The position numbers and the translations under genes are program-made. A stretch of DNA of 64,000 nt from Clarkia xantiana subsp. parviflora (taxonomy: Eukaryota > Streptophyta > Magnoliopsida > Myrtales > Onagraceae): assembly GCA_036873135.1 (NCBI GenBank), contig JAPTYO010000020.1, positions 4,890,081 to 4,954,080 on the forward strand. Reading direction: 5' to 3'. The notes beneath the pieces are model-generated. The model worked only from the letters and a program-made list of their open reading frames with translations, was not told the DNA's origin and did no database searches. Shown one piece after another: positions 48,600 to 60,531 of the stretch (its first letter is position 1; each line of letters begins with the position of its first letter).

Positions 48600-49218
48600 A
48601 CGAGGGATAAGCCGGGGGTGGTACCGGCGAACCCTCTCTGATGCTTAAATTAGAACAATGTAGAGAGAGAAAGTAGAGAGAAGGGAGAGCTCAAATCTTT
48701 CAAGTGGTATCAACTTAGTAAATGAAAATGGGTGAGGTTCTATATATAGGCTCAAAGGAGATTAATGTGGTAAATGACACCGTTAACTCTTAAACGAGCT
48801 CTGTTAATAAATGATAAAGGGATTAAACCCTTAGTAAGCATGGAGGGGTTCGCGATATTTTCTAAGTGTCGGACGTGCAAAGTGAGGTCGGGTCGTCGCG
48901 AGGGACGGTTTAGAGGATAGTGTTCCAGATGTCACGTACACCCCTTGGGCGGGAATACTACACGTCGGAAGGATGTCAGGACCTTCGGAGTCGGACAGGA
49001 GATCCGACCCCGAAGTCTTGGGGTCGGACTAGCGAGTCCGATATCTCCCTAGGAGAGATCAGACCAGCAACGCGTCCGGGCGAGCGTTTTTTCTCGTCCG
49101 GACCATTTTGTTGTGGGTGACGTGTTCGGGTCAAAGTTTCGATTTACAATCGTTCGCGGGGTAATTAAAATAATACAATCTGAATGAGAACGGGTCTAAA
49201 TTGAGCGTATATCCATCA
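48600..49218 (-). repeat. LTR-like segment, minus orientation
   Basis: On the minus strand it starts tgatggatatacgctc at 49218, preceded by a purine-rich gactcggggcacg (49219-49231). It carries a tatatata box at 48748-48741 and the segment gcatcagagagggttcgcc ... cgtgcagg near 48630-48600, similar to the R-U5 core of the other Tat-type LTRs here. The inner end is not defined. Confidence 0.55.
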
Positions 49219-51425
49219 CGTGCCCCGAGTCAACCAATGGCTTAACCCTTAATTGACTCTATTTTACGATAGGATGACGCGCTCAATTCAAACCCGTGAT
49301 TTTACCTCTTGATGAATCCGTCGTATATCCATAATCGTACTGCCGTGTCTTATCCTTGTTTCTCGGGACAAGAAGAATTCAAACATTAGCACAGACATGT
49401 ATATATTCCGACATGTATTCGAAAAATGCGGGTATGACAAAAATCATGTTTTTGTATCTTAACGTTTAAAAACGTGAGTAAGGGTAGAGATATAACGAAA
49501 TCATGATTATAGATAATGTAAAAATCTAACTCATGTCGGTATGTATGTACGAGGTAATTCTATATTTAAAAAATATACTAATCATGTATGAAAAATTTAT
49601 AAGTATAGGATGGATAATAAATAATCATGGAAATACTATCATGGGTGGAGATGTAGTTAACCATAGTTAAAAATGAGTAAAGTTGTCATTTTTAATCCTA
49701 ACCTTTAGATTTTTCTCAATTTGAATTAAATGTGGAGATTAGAGCATTTCTAGAAAATCCTACCATAGTTTATTATAAAGGAGAGAGAAAGGATTACCAT
49801 TCTTAGTAGCCACCATCTTCTTCTCCACTAAGCAAGCTTTTCTTGAGGACCAACTTATTTAATCAACTCGGTTTTTGGAGGTGTGGTCGGAATTGACTTG
49901 TCACGGCGAGGGGGGGGCTGCTTTCTAGCACGGCGGCGCGGAAGAACAATACCCAACATCTATAATGATCAACAACCCTACTATGGGGGAAGGATGATGA
50001 ATACAAGGGTTAACAACCTACACCCATAAATGCGACAATGTCACCTCGGGGGTAGTATAACAACATAATGATAGAAGTCTAGTGTATCCGAAGAGATCAA
50101 ACACCAGTATGGATACTACACCTACTAGGTGGAAACAACGCCTGATGTAGGGTCTGGCACTCCATTCACCATGTGATGATCACTCCGCCTACCTTAGGGG
50201 AACAACCTTTCACCTTTCAACTTGATACATGGCATACATGTAGGGAAACCCCCCATGTTTGACACAGTGATACGTGACAAGGCGTTAAGGGTAACCCCTA
50301 CGTCAAATCTATGCAAATATGATGGCAATGCAAGAGTAACATACGACGCCATCAACGCGAGACCCAACACCTCACGTCCAAGGTATCAACAAGTCCACTT
50401 CGGGGGCAAATTTTTTATATAACTGTTTTCAAGTGATTACAGGTTACCACTATATTGATTAACATGGCTATCAACCCGAATGGAAGCAATGACATTCCTA
50501 CACGGCCATCTATCAACCTGAATGGAAGCCATGACATTCCTACGCAGCAAACACGAAATCTTCGAAAAATTGAATTTTGTTTCAAAATCGGTACAGAGGT
50601 AACCCATTTCCGATTATATACAATGATTCAATCGTCCTTGACTTAATCATATACTGCAATTTTTAGTTACATGCCTTGGCATATTTTCATAATACATATA
50701 CATGCATCCATATGCATCACTACTAGTGTGGTCAAACACTTAGTAACTCTCTCGCCTATTACCATGTGTCATGTGTGCATCTAGGTGCTTGATAGCTAAT
50801 GTGTTATAACATTTATAAGTTTCCTATCACCTGACATGACTGTGCCTATAGTGAAATTACTACTCAAGATTGATGATTCATACGTTAGAGCATATACATA
50901 TCATTGTAGATGCACATCGATATATGTCACTGATAGTTTTCCATGATAGATAGAATTTTTTCAATCCATCACCGTGGTCGCATCCATATGCAATATAAGA
51001 AGTGTAGTAGAACACTTGGATCAATATTGATTACATGTGCACACATAGATACATACTTTCTAGTGCCACGACACTCATATATATTTTTTTTATCACTATG
51101 CATGATTACATCTATCGACACTGTCATAAGTCATACCTTGTAACACTCTCATAGGCGCACATCATGTCACGTTGCCATTGATTCATATCTATCATATAGA
51201 TTATACATACTCATACCCATGATAGCATATACGGCATCACATGATCGCATGCTTTATGACTAACCATTATGACTTTCTCTATGAGCATAAACAACAATAC
51301 AGGTCGGGTTCCCCGAAAAGGAAGGGAACGGTCACCTAGAAAAAGCCGAGATACAATCGGGTTTATAATCCTTCTAAACAAATAGAGTCAAGAAACGGCA
51401 AGTCGATCCTTGACTCGGGGGCAAA
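49219..51425. other. Retroelement-derived internal region without recognisable genes
   Basis: It lies between two LTR-like segments that point outwards. It contains gggg-rich and direct-repeat stretches (for example two tatcaacc-gaatggaagc units near 50470 and 50512) but no Gag, RT or integrase motif in any frame. Probably the remains of one or two non-autonomous elements. Confidence 0.4.
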
Positions 51426-52044
51426 TGATGGATATACACCCGATTGGACCTCACTAAGGCTTAAACACGGTCGCCCCGTCGACCTCGAGGTAAGTCCACT
51501 TGGTCCCGAGAAACATACACGACATGAACGGTTGCTATAAAGCAATCAGGCTTGTCTGGTTGCAAGGCAACCGAACTCGTCTGGTTGCATAAGCAACCGG
51601 ACGGGTCCGGACGCGACGTTTCCGGACCCGTCCGGTGTCCTACGGGGCCGACGCTCCCGTTATGACCCCTCTACCCCCGGACACTACTGTCCGGGGTACC
51701 GCGTATATTTAATTTCTCATTATCTCTGTGCGGGCCTCACCCAAAAATGTGGGGCCCTCTGGTGCCTAGTTCCAAAACTCTATAAATAGGGGCCTAGGTC
51801 CTTCATTCTCAAGAAAATCTCGGATTGAGACACGGAGCTCTGACTTCTCTCTACTTTATCTCTCTAGAATTATGTTCTTACTTTGGCATCGGAGAGGGTT
51901 CGCCAGAGACACCCTCCTCTCTGGCACTACCCTTTGTGCAGGTCCGCCAGGCATGGAGTTTGATCGACGATAACCCGAAGATCAGAGGAACGTGACTCGA
52001 CGTAAAGCCGTCAAGATCGGACCCCGGATGAGCAAGTTCCAACA
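51426..52044 (+). repeat. 3' LTR of a Tat-like element, inserted in the BIG BROTHER-related gene
   Basis: Starts tgatggatatacaccc, preceded by a purine tract gactcgggggcaaa (51412-51425), so it is the right LTR of an element whose body lies to the left. TATA box tataaat at 51781-51787. The R-U5 core is ggcatcggagagggttcgcc ... tgtgcagg. It ends gttccaaca. The next base is coding sequence of the E3 ligase gene, so it lies within that exon. The probable duplication catat (52045-52049) has no visible left copy. Confidence 0.7.
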
Positions 52045-52143
52045 CATATGATGGTATTGGCGTAGATGATGAGGAAGATGCATTTGATGTGCATGCTCAA
52101 GCGGAAGATGATGATAACCCTGCTGTCGAGTATGACTCAGAGG

Positions 52144-52988
52144 CAGTGTTATCAGAACCGGACCGGACACTAAACCGGTAAGGTGTCCGGTTCACGATTC
52201 GAACGGTTCGACCCGATTCGAACCCGGTCCGACCGGAATGTATCCTTTTTTCCATTTCACCGTCCCTAACACGCCCCTTCCCTCCTCTCTCACTCTCCCA
52301 TTCCCTTCCCTCCCTCTCTTCTCTCACACTCCCGTTCCCTTCCCTGACCCTCACCTTCCATCCATCTCTCACAACCATTTCTCTCTCTCTTAACCAGTGT
52401 TATCACCGTTCAAGTCCCTCATCTTGTTTCCACTCGACCAGGAAAAAAATGGAAGCAAGATCTAGTCAGTAATTATCCAAAATACAAAATCGGAGTACCA
52501 AAGCAATGAAGAAATGCGAACCAGGTCATCCTTACAGACCCAGATCTGAGCTACGACGCTCTTGTGCTCGATAAATAGAGTCTGATTCTGGAACTCCACG
52601 TCGACCGTGGATTTGGAGTCGAGGCTGAATTCGTTGCGAGCGAATCGAAAGAGTATCCGTGATTCACTGACGGCTGAGTCACCGTTCTAAACACATTGGC
52701 GAACGATAGTTGTTGAATATGAGTATATGCTCCTATCTTCTCTATTCTGTAACTTTTATATCTGCTTGGCCACACTGGTTGCTTCTCCAAATTGGTTTAA
52801 TTATTCTGCTCTGTTTTTTTTTTTTTTTTCTTTTGTAGATACTGAACCGGTGAACCAGACGGTTCGTAAAAAAATCGGGTATCAAATCGAGTTCGCTTAC
52901 ATCCTTCGGATTTGTTCGAACCGGACCGTTGAAGGTGCCGGTTCGAATCCGGTCGGACCGCCGGTCCGGTCCGGTTCTGATAACACTG
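52144..52988. mobile_element. hAT-like element A in the E3 ligase exon, with captured Rab fragment
   Basis: Perfect inverted ends cagtgttatcagaaccgg and ccggttctgataacactg, flanked by an exact 8-bp duplication ctcagagg (52136-52143 and 52989-52996). The arms are rich in ccggttcg/cgaaccgg. The interior holds a CT-rich stretch (52260-52400) and a minus-strand Rab GTPase segment. Removing the element and one duplication copy restores the reading frame of the host exon, which fixes the borders exactly. No transposase. Confidence 0.92.
52540..52683 (-). pseudogene. Captured Rab GTPase (RabA-type) exon fragment
   Basis: Minus strand, 48 codons without a stop. GDSAV (start of the P-loop) leads to [14 protein letters not shown], then VEF, the switch I/strand 2 region, and HKSVVAQIW just before the expected switch II. 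The arrangement and spacing fit plant RabA (Rab11-like) proteins. The P-loop Gly-Lys is replaced (SES instead of the family GKS) and the switch I glycine is Asp, so GTP binding would be lost. A gtaagg splice-donor-like word follows at about 52535. The fragment is inside hAT-like element A, so it was moved there from another locus. Confidence 0.75.
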
Positions 52989-54023
52989 CTCAGAGGTCTT
53001 CTCAAGCGACGAGGCTTATGCAAGAGCTTTACAGGATGGTGAGGAAAGAAAGATGGCAGCTAGAATGCTAGCGCTTGCGGGCATAAATGAAGGTGCAAAT
53101 TTTTATTTTTATTTTTTTAAATTCTCCCGAGGACTTTTAATTGCATTTACTTACTTTAATGAAATTCTTGTTTTTTTGTTGGCATACCGACAGTGATATT
53201 TATAAATGTTTAGTTTCAACTGCAGGAGGAGTTCTGGAGATGGAGGATCATCCTCTCGACTTACAGGTTCTTCCATCTGATCCCTACTCCCTCTCTCATT
53301 AGACCATCTAATTATGCAGAATGAATTAATCACCAGTATGTTTTTCCATGGTCAAATACAGATAGAGTACTACCACTTCAAGTATTTACTATTTAGAATG
53401 TGGAGTATTTATGCCCCGAAATATGGAAATTAGTATGTCAAAAGTATTTTTGAGCTTATTACCAAGCGTTTGACATTATTGGCTCTGTTTAAATATATTT
53501 TATCTTTGGTCCTTTAATATGTGATGTCCACTGCAGTGCTTATCACTTATAACTATTATCATTATTATTTATTTTTAGCATTGAAATTTGCATCATCATT
53601 CTGTGGAGTTGCAGGATAGATGGGAGGAAGTTGATACATATGAACTTTCTTTCATACGAACCTGGTTTTCAAACTAGGCACTTTGTTTCTGACATTTGTA
53701 TGTGATACATAATATTTCTCGTTACAGGAGTTGCTAGCATTGGGTGAGGTGGTTGGTAGTGAAAGTAGAGGTCTTTCAACTGATACAATTCCTCTCTGCC
53801 CTCACTTCAATACAAAACTGGAAGCAGCCAGCAGTGACTCGTAAGCAATTTTTAGAATCTTTCATCCCTATAGACCTGTAAATCCATCTTAATCCTCGAT
53901 TTTCTGCTTTAAGATAAGAAGTATGTATGCATATATTATTTCAGTTGTGTGATCTGCCGGTTGGATTATGAAGAAGAAGAAACTCTGACAGTGCTTTCTT
54001 GCAAACACTCGTACCACTCAGAG

Positions 54024-54571
54024 TAGGGGTGGCAATTCGTGCTATCGTGCGTGCTATCGTGCGCATCAGTGATCGTGTCGTGTTAAACTTACTGAACACG
54101 AACACGCACGATAAGCTTATCGTGCCACATTTTACAAACACGAACACGACACGGATATTTTCGTGCGTGTTCGTGTCGTGCTATCGTGTTGTGAAGGATA
54201 TTCGGTTGTATATATATATATACACGAGATCTTTGAGCAAAAATCAAAATAATTAACTTCATATTTAAAAAACCATGAATTAATATGTCACTATTCATAA
54301 GTTAAACACTAAATAATAAACCACTAATTGGAGGTAATAGATAAGATTTGCTCAAAAAATACTTAAAATTTAGTCTTATTAGCACAACTTTATCGTGTTA
54401 TCGTGCGTGTCGTGTTAGGATACTCAAACACGAACACGGCACGGAAGTTATATCGTGTTAGTCGTGTTCGTGCTATCGTGTTATCGTACTGTCATATGCT
54501 AGCACGAACACGGTTTTTTTCGTGCGTGTTCGTGTCGTGCTATCGTGTCGTGTCACAAATTGCCAGCCCTA
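54024..54571. mobile_element. hAT-like element B inside the RING-H2 coding exon
   Basis: Ends taggggtggcaattcgtg and the inverted cacaaattgccagcccta; exact 8-bp duplication actcagag at 54016-54023 and 54572-54579. The arms are built of cgtgctatcgtg/cacgaacacg words and the centre is AT-rich. The first three bases of the element (tag) terminate the host frame directly after the His-Ser-Glu of the RING. No transposase. Confidence 0.92.
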
Positions 54572-54823
54572 ACTCAGAGTGCATAAACAATTGGCTGCAG
54601 ATAAACAAGGTAGCGAGTTACCTAATGTAACTGTTACATTCTTCCTTTACTATTTCTAATCAGGTAGCTATTAGTACTTTCTCAAATTTATAATGACCTA
54701 ACACGATTCACAAGATTATGGTTAGAGGTCGTTTTAAATTGATTACATTTACAATACTCCGTATTTGGGATTCAGGTGTGTCCAGTTTGCAGTGCTGAAG
54801 TTGTGACAGGAGGAAATAGCTAG

Positions 54824-55447
54824 TACATATGATCAAGAAGTATTGGCTGCATGGATCTTCCTCCATTGTACTGAATTTGCACCTTTCGCTTTAGGTGTTG
54901 AAGTACAATCATATTCATCCACAGGTGAAGACACATATAGTTGGGCTCCAAAGCATTGAGGATCATCAGTCTTGAGTGTTATCGGGTTGTTATAAGTGAA
55001 ATGGTCATCTTACCAATCAAATGTGGACTAGATCATTCATTTCCATTGTACAATTTGCCAATTTTTATCTGGAGGTTACCTTATTTGGTTTGGATGAACA
55101 TTTCATGTTGTACGATTTGCCAATTTTCTTATCTGGAGGTTGGTTATAGCTTATTTGGTATGGATGAACATTTGTTGCAGTGTTGAGATTGATTATAGAT
55201 ATTGCCTTCATAACCAAGCTATCATCTCAGTTTACATTTCTTGTTGTGCAAGGATTAGACTCTTCAAATTATAAGACATATTGAAGGTAACAAAGCAAAA
55301 ATAGATTCTAGCATTGGCATTGAGACTGTTGAAAAACATTGCTAACAGATCCACAACTACAATTGTAAGGAAGTACTATCTAGAGATAGAACACTCTTAG
55401 ACACTTGACCGTTTAAAGTAAAAGAAGATGGAAAAAAAAAAACAAGT
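54824..55447. other. 3' flank of the E3 ligase gene
   Basis: Probable 3' UTR and intergenic DNA. Contains the 61-bp tandem duplication at 55047-55172. No other gene seen before the eL42 stop at 55448. Confidence 0.4.
55047..55172 (+). repeat. 61-bp tandem duplication
   Basis: ttgtacaatttgccaatttt at 55047 and ttgtacgatttgccaatttt at 55108 start two diverged units that both include atctggaggtt and ttatttgg.tggatgaacat. The second has an 11-base insert. Confidence 0.8.
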
Positions 55448-57255
55448 CTAAAAGAGTGAGGTTCCCTTGCCCTTCTTGTCTCCACCAATCTCAAAATGCT
55501 TGCACCTCTGAAACAATAACAATTAACAACAATACAGTTAGTTATCAAAGAGAAACCGATGTTTTCTGACGGTCAAACCCGAGTCTAGCAGTTTTACCTT
55601 GATGGGGTGTTGGGAGACATGCTTGCAGCCCTGGCACTGAAGCCTCAACACAATCTTCTTGGTGGTTTTAGCCTGTGTTAAGGAATTTGCTTAATGAATG
55701 TCTGAATACTAAAACTATGAAACCAAACAATAATTAAACACAATCCCCAATAGCTTAACATGTTTGTCGAAACGATTTGCTGAGGTTAAATGAAGTACTT
55801 GAATTTTATTCTAAAACCTGAGCATCAGCTAACAGATTTTGCAAGAGCTAAACTCATTCATCAAGCCTAAACACTATGGAAACACACATTCAGAGCAACA
55901 GCAAAAATAACACTTCAATTCTCCAGAGCAGCAGTTTGATGCATATATAATTAAACACATTGTTTGTACAGGCGTACAATACTTAAAATTTTATTATTCT
56001 ATCCTTAGTTGTTAAAGGCTAGAGCCTTGTCGCCTAAGGCTATGAGGCGAGGATTTCTAGTAATTAGATTTTTAAGTTAAAAGTATAGAAAAAATTAATT
56101 GAATACTAGGGTTTGGTCTTTAAATATCTTTTTATACATCTCTTATTCTTATGCATCTCTCATTTATGCTAGTAGGTTCAAAATATCTGCCTAATTAGAG
56201 TAAATAGCATACTACATTAGATATTATCATTATTTTGAAATGGAGGAAGATTCATGCAGCCAATACTTGGTCAAGTAAATATAAATAGCCTACCACACTA
56301 TATATGAGTAAGTGCGACTCTATCAATGAGGCAATCACCAAGTGCGCGCCTCAAAATTGAGGTGATATTCAGCCTAGTCGCCTCAAGGCGACTCAGGCCT
56401 TTGAAAACATTGATTCTATCTAAAACCGGGCCCGAGCATCAGCTGGCAGATTTTGCCAGAGCTAAACTCATTCATCAAGCCTAAATCCTATGGAAAAACA
56501 CATTCATAGCAACTGCAGAAATGCCACTTCTATTCTCCAGAGCATTAGTTTGATATGCATAAACACATTGTGTGTACCGACATACAAGTTCTTACCTTTT
56601 TGTGGAAAACAGGCTTAGTCTGTCCACCATATCCAGATTGTTTCCGGTCGTAACGTCTCTTCCCCTGAGCAGCCAAGCTGTCCTTGCCTTTCTTGTATTG
56701 TGTTACCTTGTGCAAGGTGTGCTTTCTGCACTCCTTGTTCTTGCAGTAAGTCTTCTTGGTCTTTGGAACGTTCACCTGAAATGACAGCCCAATTTCTGTT
56801 CATCAATAACAAATACATCCATAATGGAGACTGGGCAGATTAAGTTCAGCTGTAACTCCCAATAATGAGAAACATATAAGAACAAGAAAAGCAATATTTC
56901 TGTTTCAATAAACCTTAAAGAAGCAATTTTTAACTGCTGAAATTGGTATCTACTTTGACATGTGGATGAAACCAATGAGCAAGGAGTTCTTAAATATTGA
57001 AATAAAGCTACTCTTAATTCTTCTTTCTGAATGAGCAAGGAGATACTCATGGATTTACTACTGTTGTTCTTGCTTCCAGTTCAAATCTGGGAGATCTCGA
57101 CGGAATCCAATTTAAAGAGAACCAGCTACCGAGAATCAAACTCGAGCGGATCAAGCACAGTTGAGCTTCTGATAAGAAAATTCAAAGAGAAACCGATCTT
57201 TGAAGTACATTCGAACAAGAATCATCAAGGAAGCAGTGATGGATTCGCTTACCAT
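55448..57255 (-). CDS. RPL36A: Ribosomal protein eL42 (L36a/L44), minus-strand copy
   Basis: Minus-strand exons are 57255-57253 (only the ATG), 56775-56596, 55672-55598 and 55507-55448, giving 105 residues, the standard length. The product is Lys/Arg-rich. Zinc-ribbon cysteines lie at 12, 17, 74 and 77. Pro56, the position linked to cycloheximide sensitivity in yeasts, is proline. eL42 sits at the E-site of the 60S subunit. The start codon stands alone in exon 1, followed at once by gtaagc. The divergent gene at 57542 encodes an identical protein with identical intron positions, so the pair arose by inverted duplication. Confidence 0.97.
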
Positions 57256-57541
57256 GGCGACGGCGTCTTCTACTCCGACCGAACAAGCACAATATGACGT
57301 CGCGGAGGCTAGGGCTTGAATGATGAGGTTATAAATGTTTGGCGAGAGGATAATGGGCTTTGGGACAATCCCAGCCCAAATTGGACCCAAAAGCCCATTT
57401 GAACCAATACCTGATTTTGCTGAATTTTTCGTGGCTTCTGTTCTCGTCAATGAATGCCTTCAAAACTGGAAAAGTAACCCTAGTTCGATTAGGTTTTAGA
57501 TCCTCGTCGAAGGCAAGTGGATCAGCAGAAACTCAATAGCC
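57256..57541. promoter_or_regulatory. 286-bp bidirectional promoter of the eL42 pair
   Basis: Lies between two divergent start codons. It contains three site II elements (tgggct at 57354-57359; agccca at 57373-57378 and 57392-57397) and a telo-box-like aaccctag (57477-57484), with ctagggct at 57309-57316 near the minus gene. Site II plus telo-box is the known signature of plant ribosomal-protein promoters. The 5' leaders of both genes must also fit here. Confidence 0.75.
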
Positions 57542-59360
<1,819 letters not shown>

Positions 59361-60531
59361 ATGCACTTCTTCATTCTGTTGTTGGCAACTGCAATGCAGA
59401 TATCTGGTTTTGACAGACAAGTTTGTTCCATTAACTTCTGTTTTCCCTTATTTCTTGAGCTCGAAACATTTATTTACCCTCACTGCCGTTCTATAGACGC
59501 CTTTTCGATATTTAGCATCTTCGATAATTTACCAGATGCAATGAGTTCTCTATATACAAAAGAAATGTTTGCACAACAATTGTGCCTCAGCATTCTGAAC
59601 CTAATCTTATGAAGAAATATCTCAAATTTTTTGGTCTGAGTCCTCTTTTCATGTAAATTGATTGGATTCTATACAACAATACAGATGGTATTGTGCTTTA
59701 TGTTAACACTTTTTGTTATTCTGGGGTGTCCTATAGGACCAATCAAGAGGCAGCACATGTAGCATGCTTGTTTTACCGTTAGAATATAATATATTGTGTA
59801 AATATTTGATGAAGCTATTTCGATGTTCGATCTAAATATTCTCGGTGACAGATTGATTGAACTGGTTTAAATTTTAAAGAACGATAGTTGAGTATCTCAT
59901 GTGCACATTTATTGATTCAATTTCTTCTTAGATCAATAATCTATCTAACTGGAACTTTGAATCCGACTTGGTGCTTTTCTGACAATATGAGATAAGTTTA
60001 GTGCCTCTTTTGTAAAAGGCTATTATTATTATACCGGGCTAGACTCGGTTATTTTGACTTGGGGTTCAAGTAACATTTTTTTTTTTGCCAAATCAAGATG
60101 TATATATATATCTAAATTGAAAGAAAAATATAAAAAAATAAGTATTTACGGTTTTACCCTTTACCAAAATACAACTTCTGCGAATTGCGAAGAAGTCCCT
60201 TCATCTCTGACCGTGTAATTTCTCTCTCCTTCACTCCCAAAATCCTCTCTCCAACCGCCTCAATCTACCTATCCCGAGCCCCGAATTCTACCTCTGCTCT
60301 GACGCCGTTCTCTGTAATGTTGCGGACCCCCACTGCCGTTCCTGCTGCGACGATGCCCTAGCTTCTACGGTCGCCGGAACACACTCTTACCTGAGGAATC
60401 TCCGGCGAAGCTGCCGTGTTTCTTGTCCGGGGTTTTCAATTACACCAGCCGTGCGGCCGAATCGACGGCGTGGAGGTCCACGCTGGAATCTTTAGGGTTT
60501 TTCTGTTCCTGTCTCCTTCGATTGGTAGAGC
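59361..60531. other. eL42 3' flank and HUA2-like 5' leader
   Basis: No gene in 59361-60170. From about 60180 the strand becomes C-rich (ctctctccttcactcccaa) and continues to the ATG at 60532, which fits a long 5' leader of the HUA2-like gene. No upstream frame is convincing. Confidence 0.4.

Larger units (their letters stand above)
52045..54823 (+). pseudogene. BBR: BIG BROTHER-related RING-H2 E3 ubiquitin ligase, disrupted
   Basis: Recognisable exons: 52045-52143 plus 52997-53092 (VDDEEDAFDVHAQAEDDDNP; FSSDEAYARALQDGEERK), 53226-53266, about 53615-53660 (RWEEVDTYELS), 53728-53840 (ELLALGEVVGSESRGLS), 53945-54023 plus 54580-54609 and 54776-54823. The RING-H2 starts CVICRLDYEE, continues SCKHSYHSE then CINNWLQINK, and ends CPVC in the last exon: all eight zinc ligands are encoded but split. 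Damage: the 5' exons are missing and replaced by an LTR at 52044; one hAT-like element lies in exon 52143/52997; another sits between E and C of the RING, creating an immediate TAG; an extra ttc-type 4-bp unit occurs near 53650; and a shifted stretch lies in 53728-53840. Intact relatives limit organ size by ubiquitinating growth regulators. This copy cannot make a RING. Confidence 0.85.

Noticed and set aside
54403..54630. Plus-strand 75-codon frame
   Set aside because: Lies mostly in the arm of hAT-like element B and runs by chance into the interrupted RING exon.
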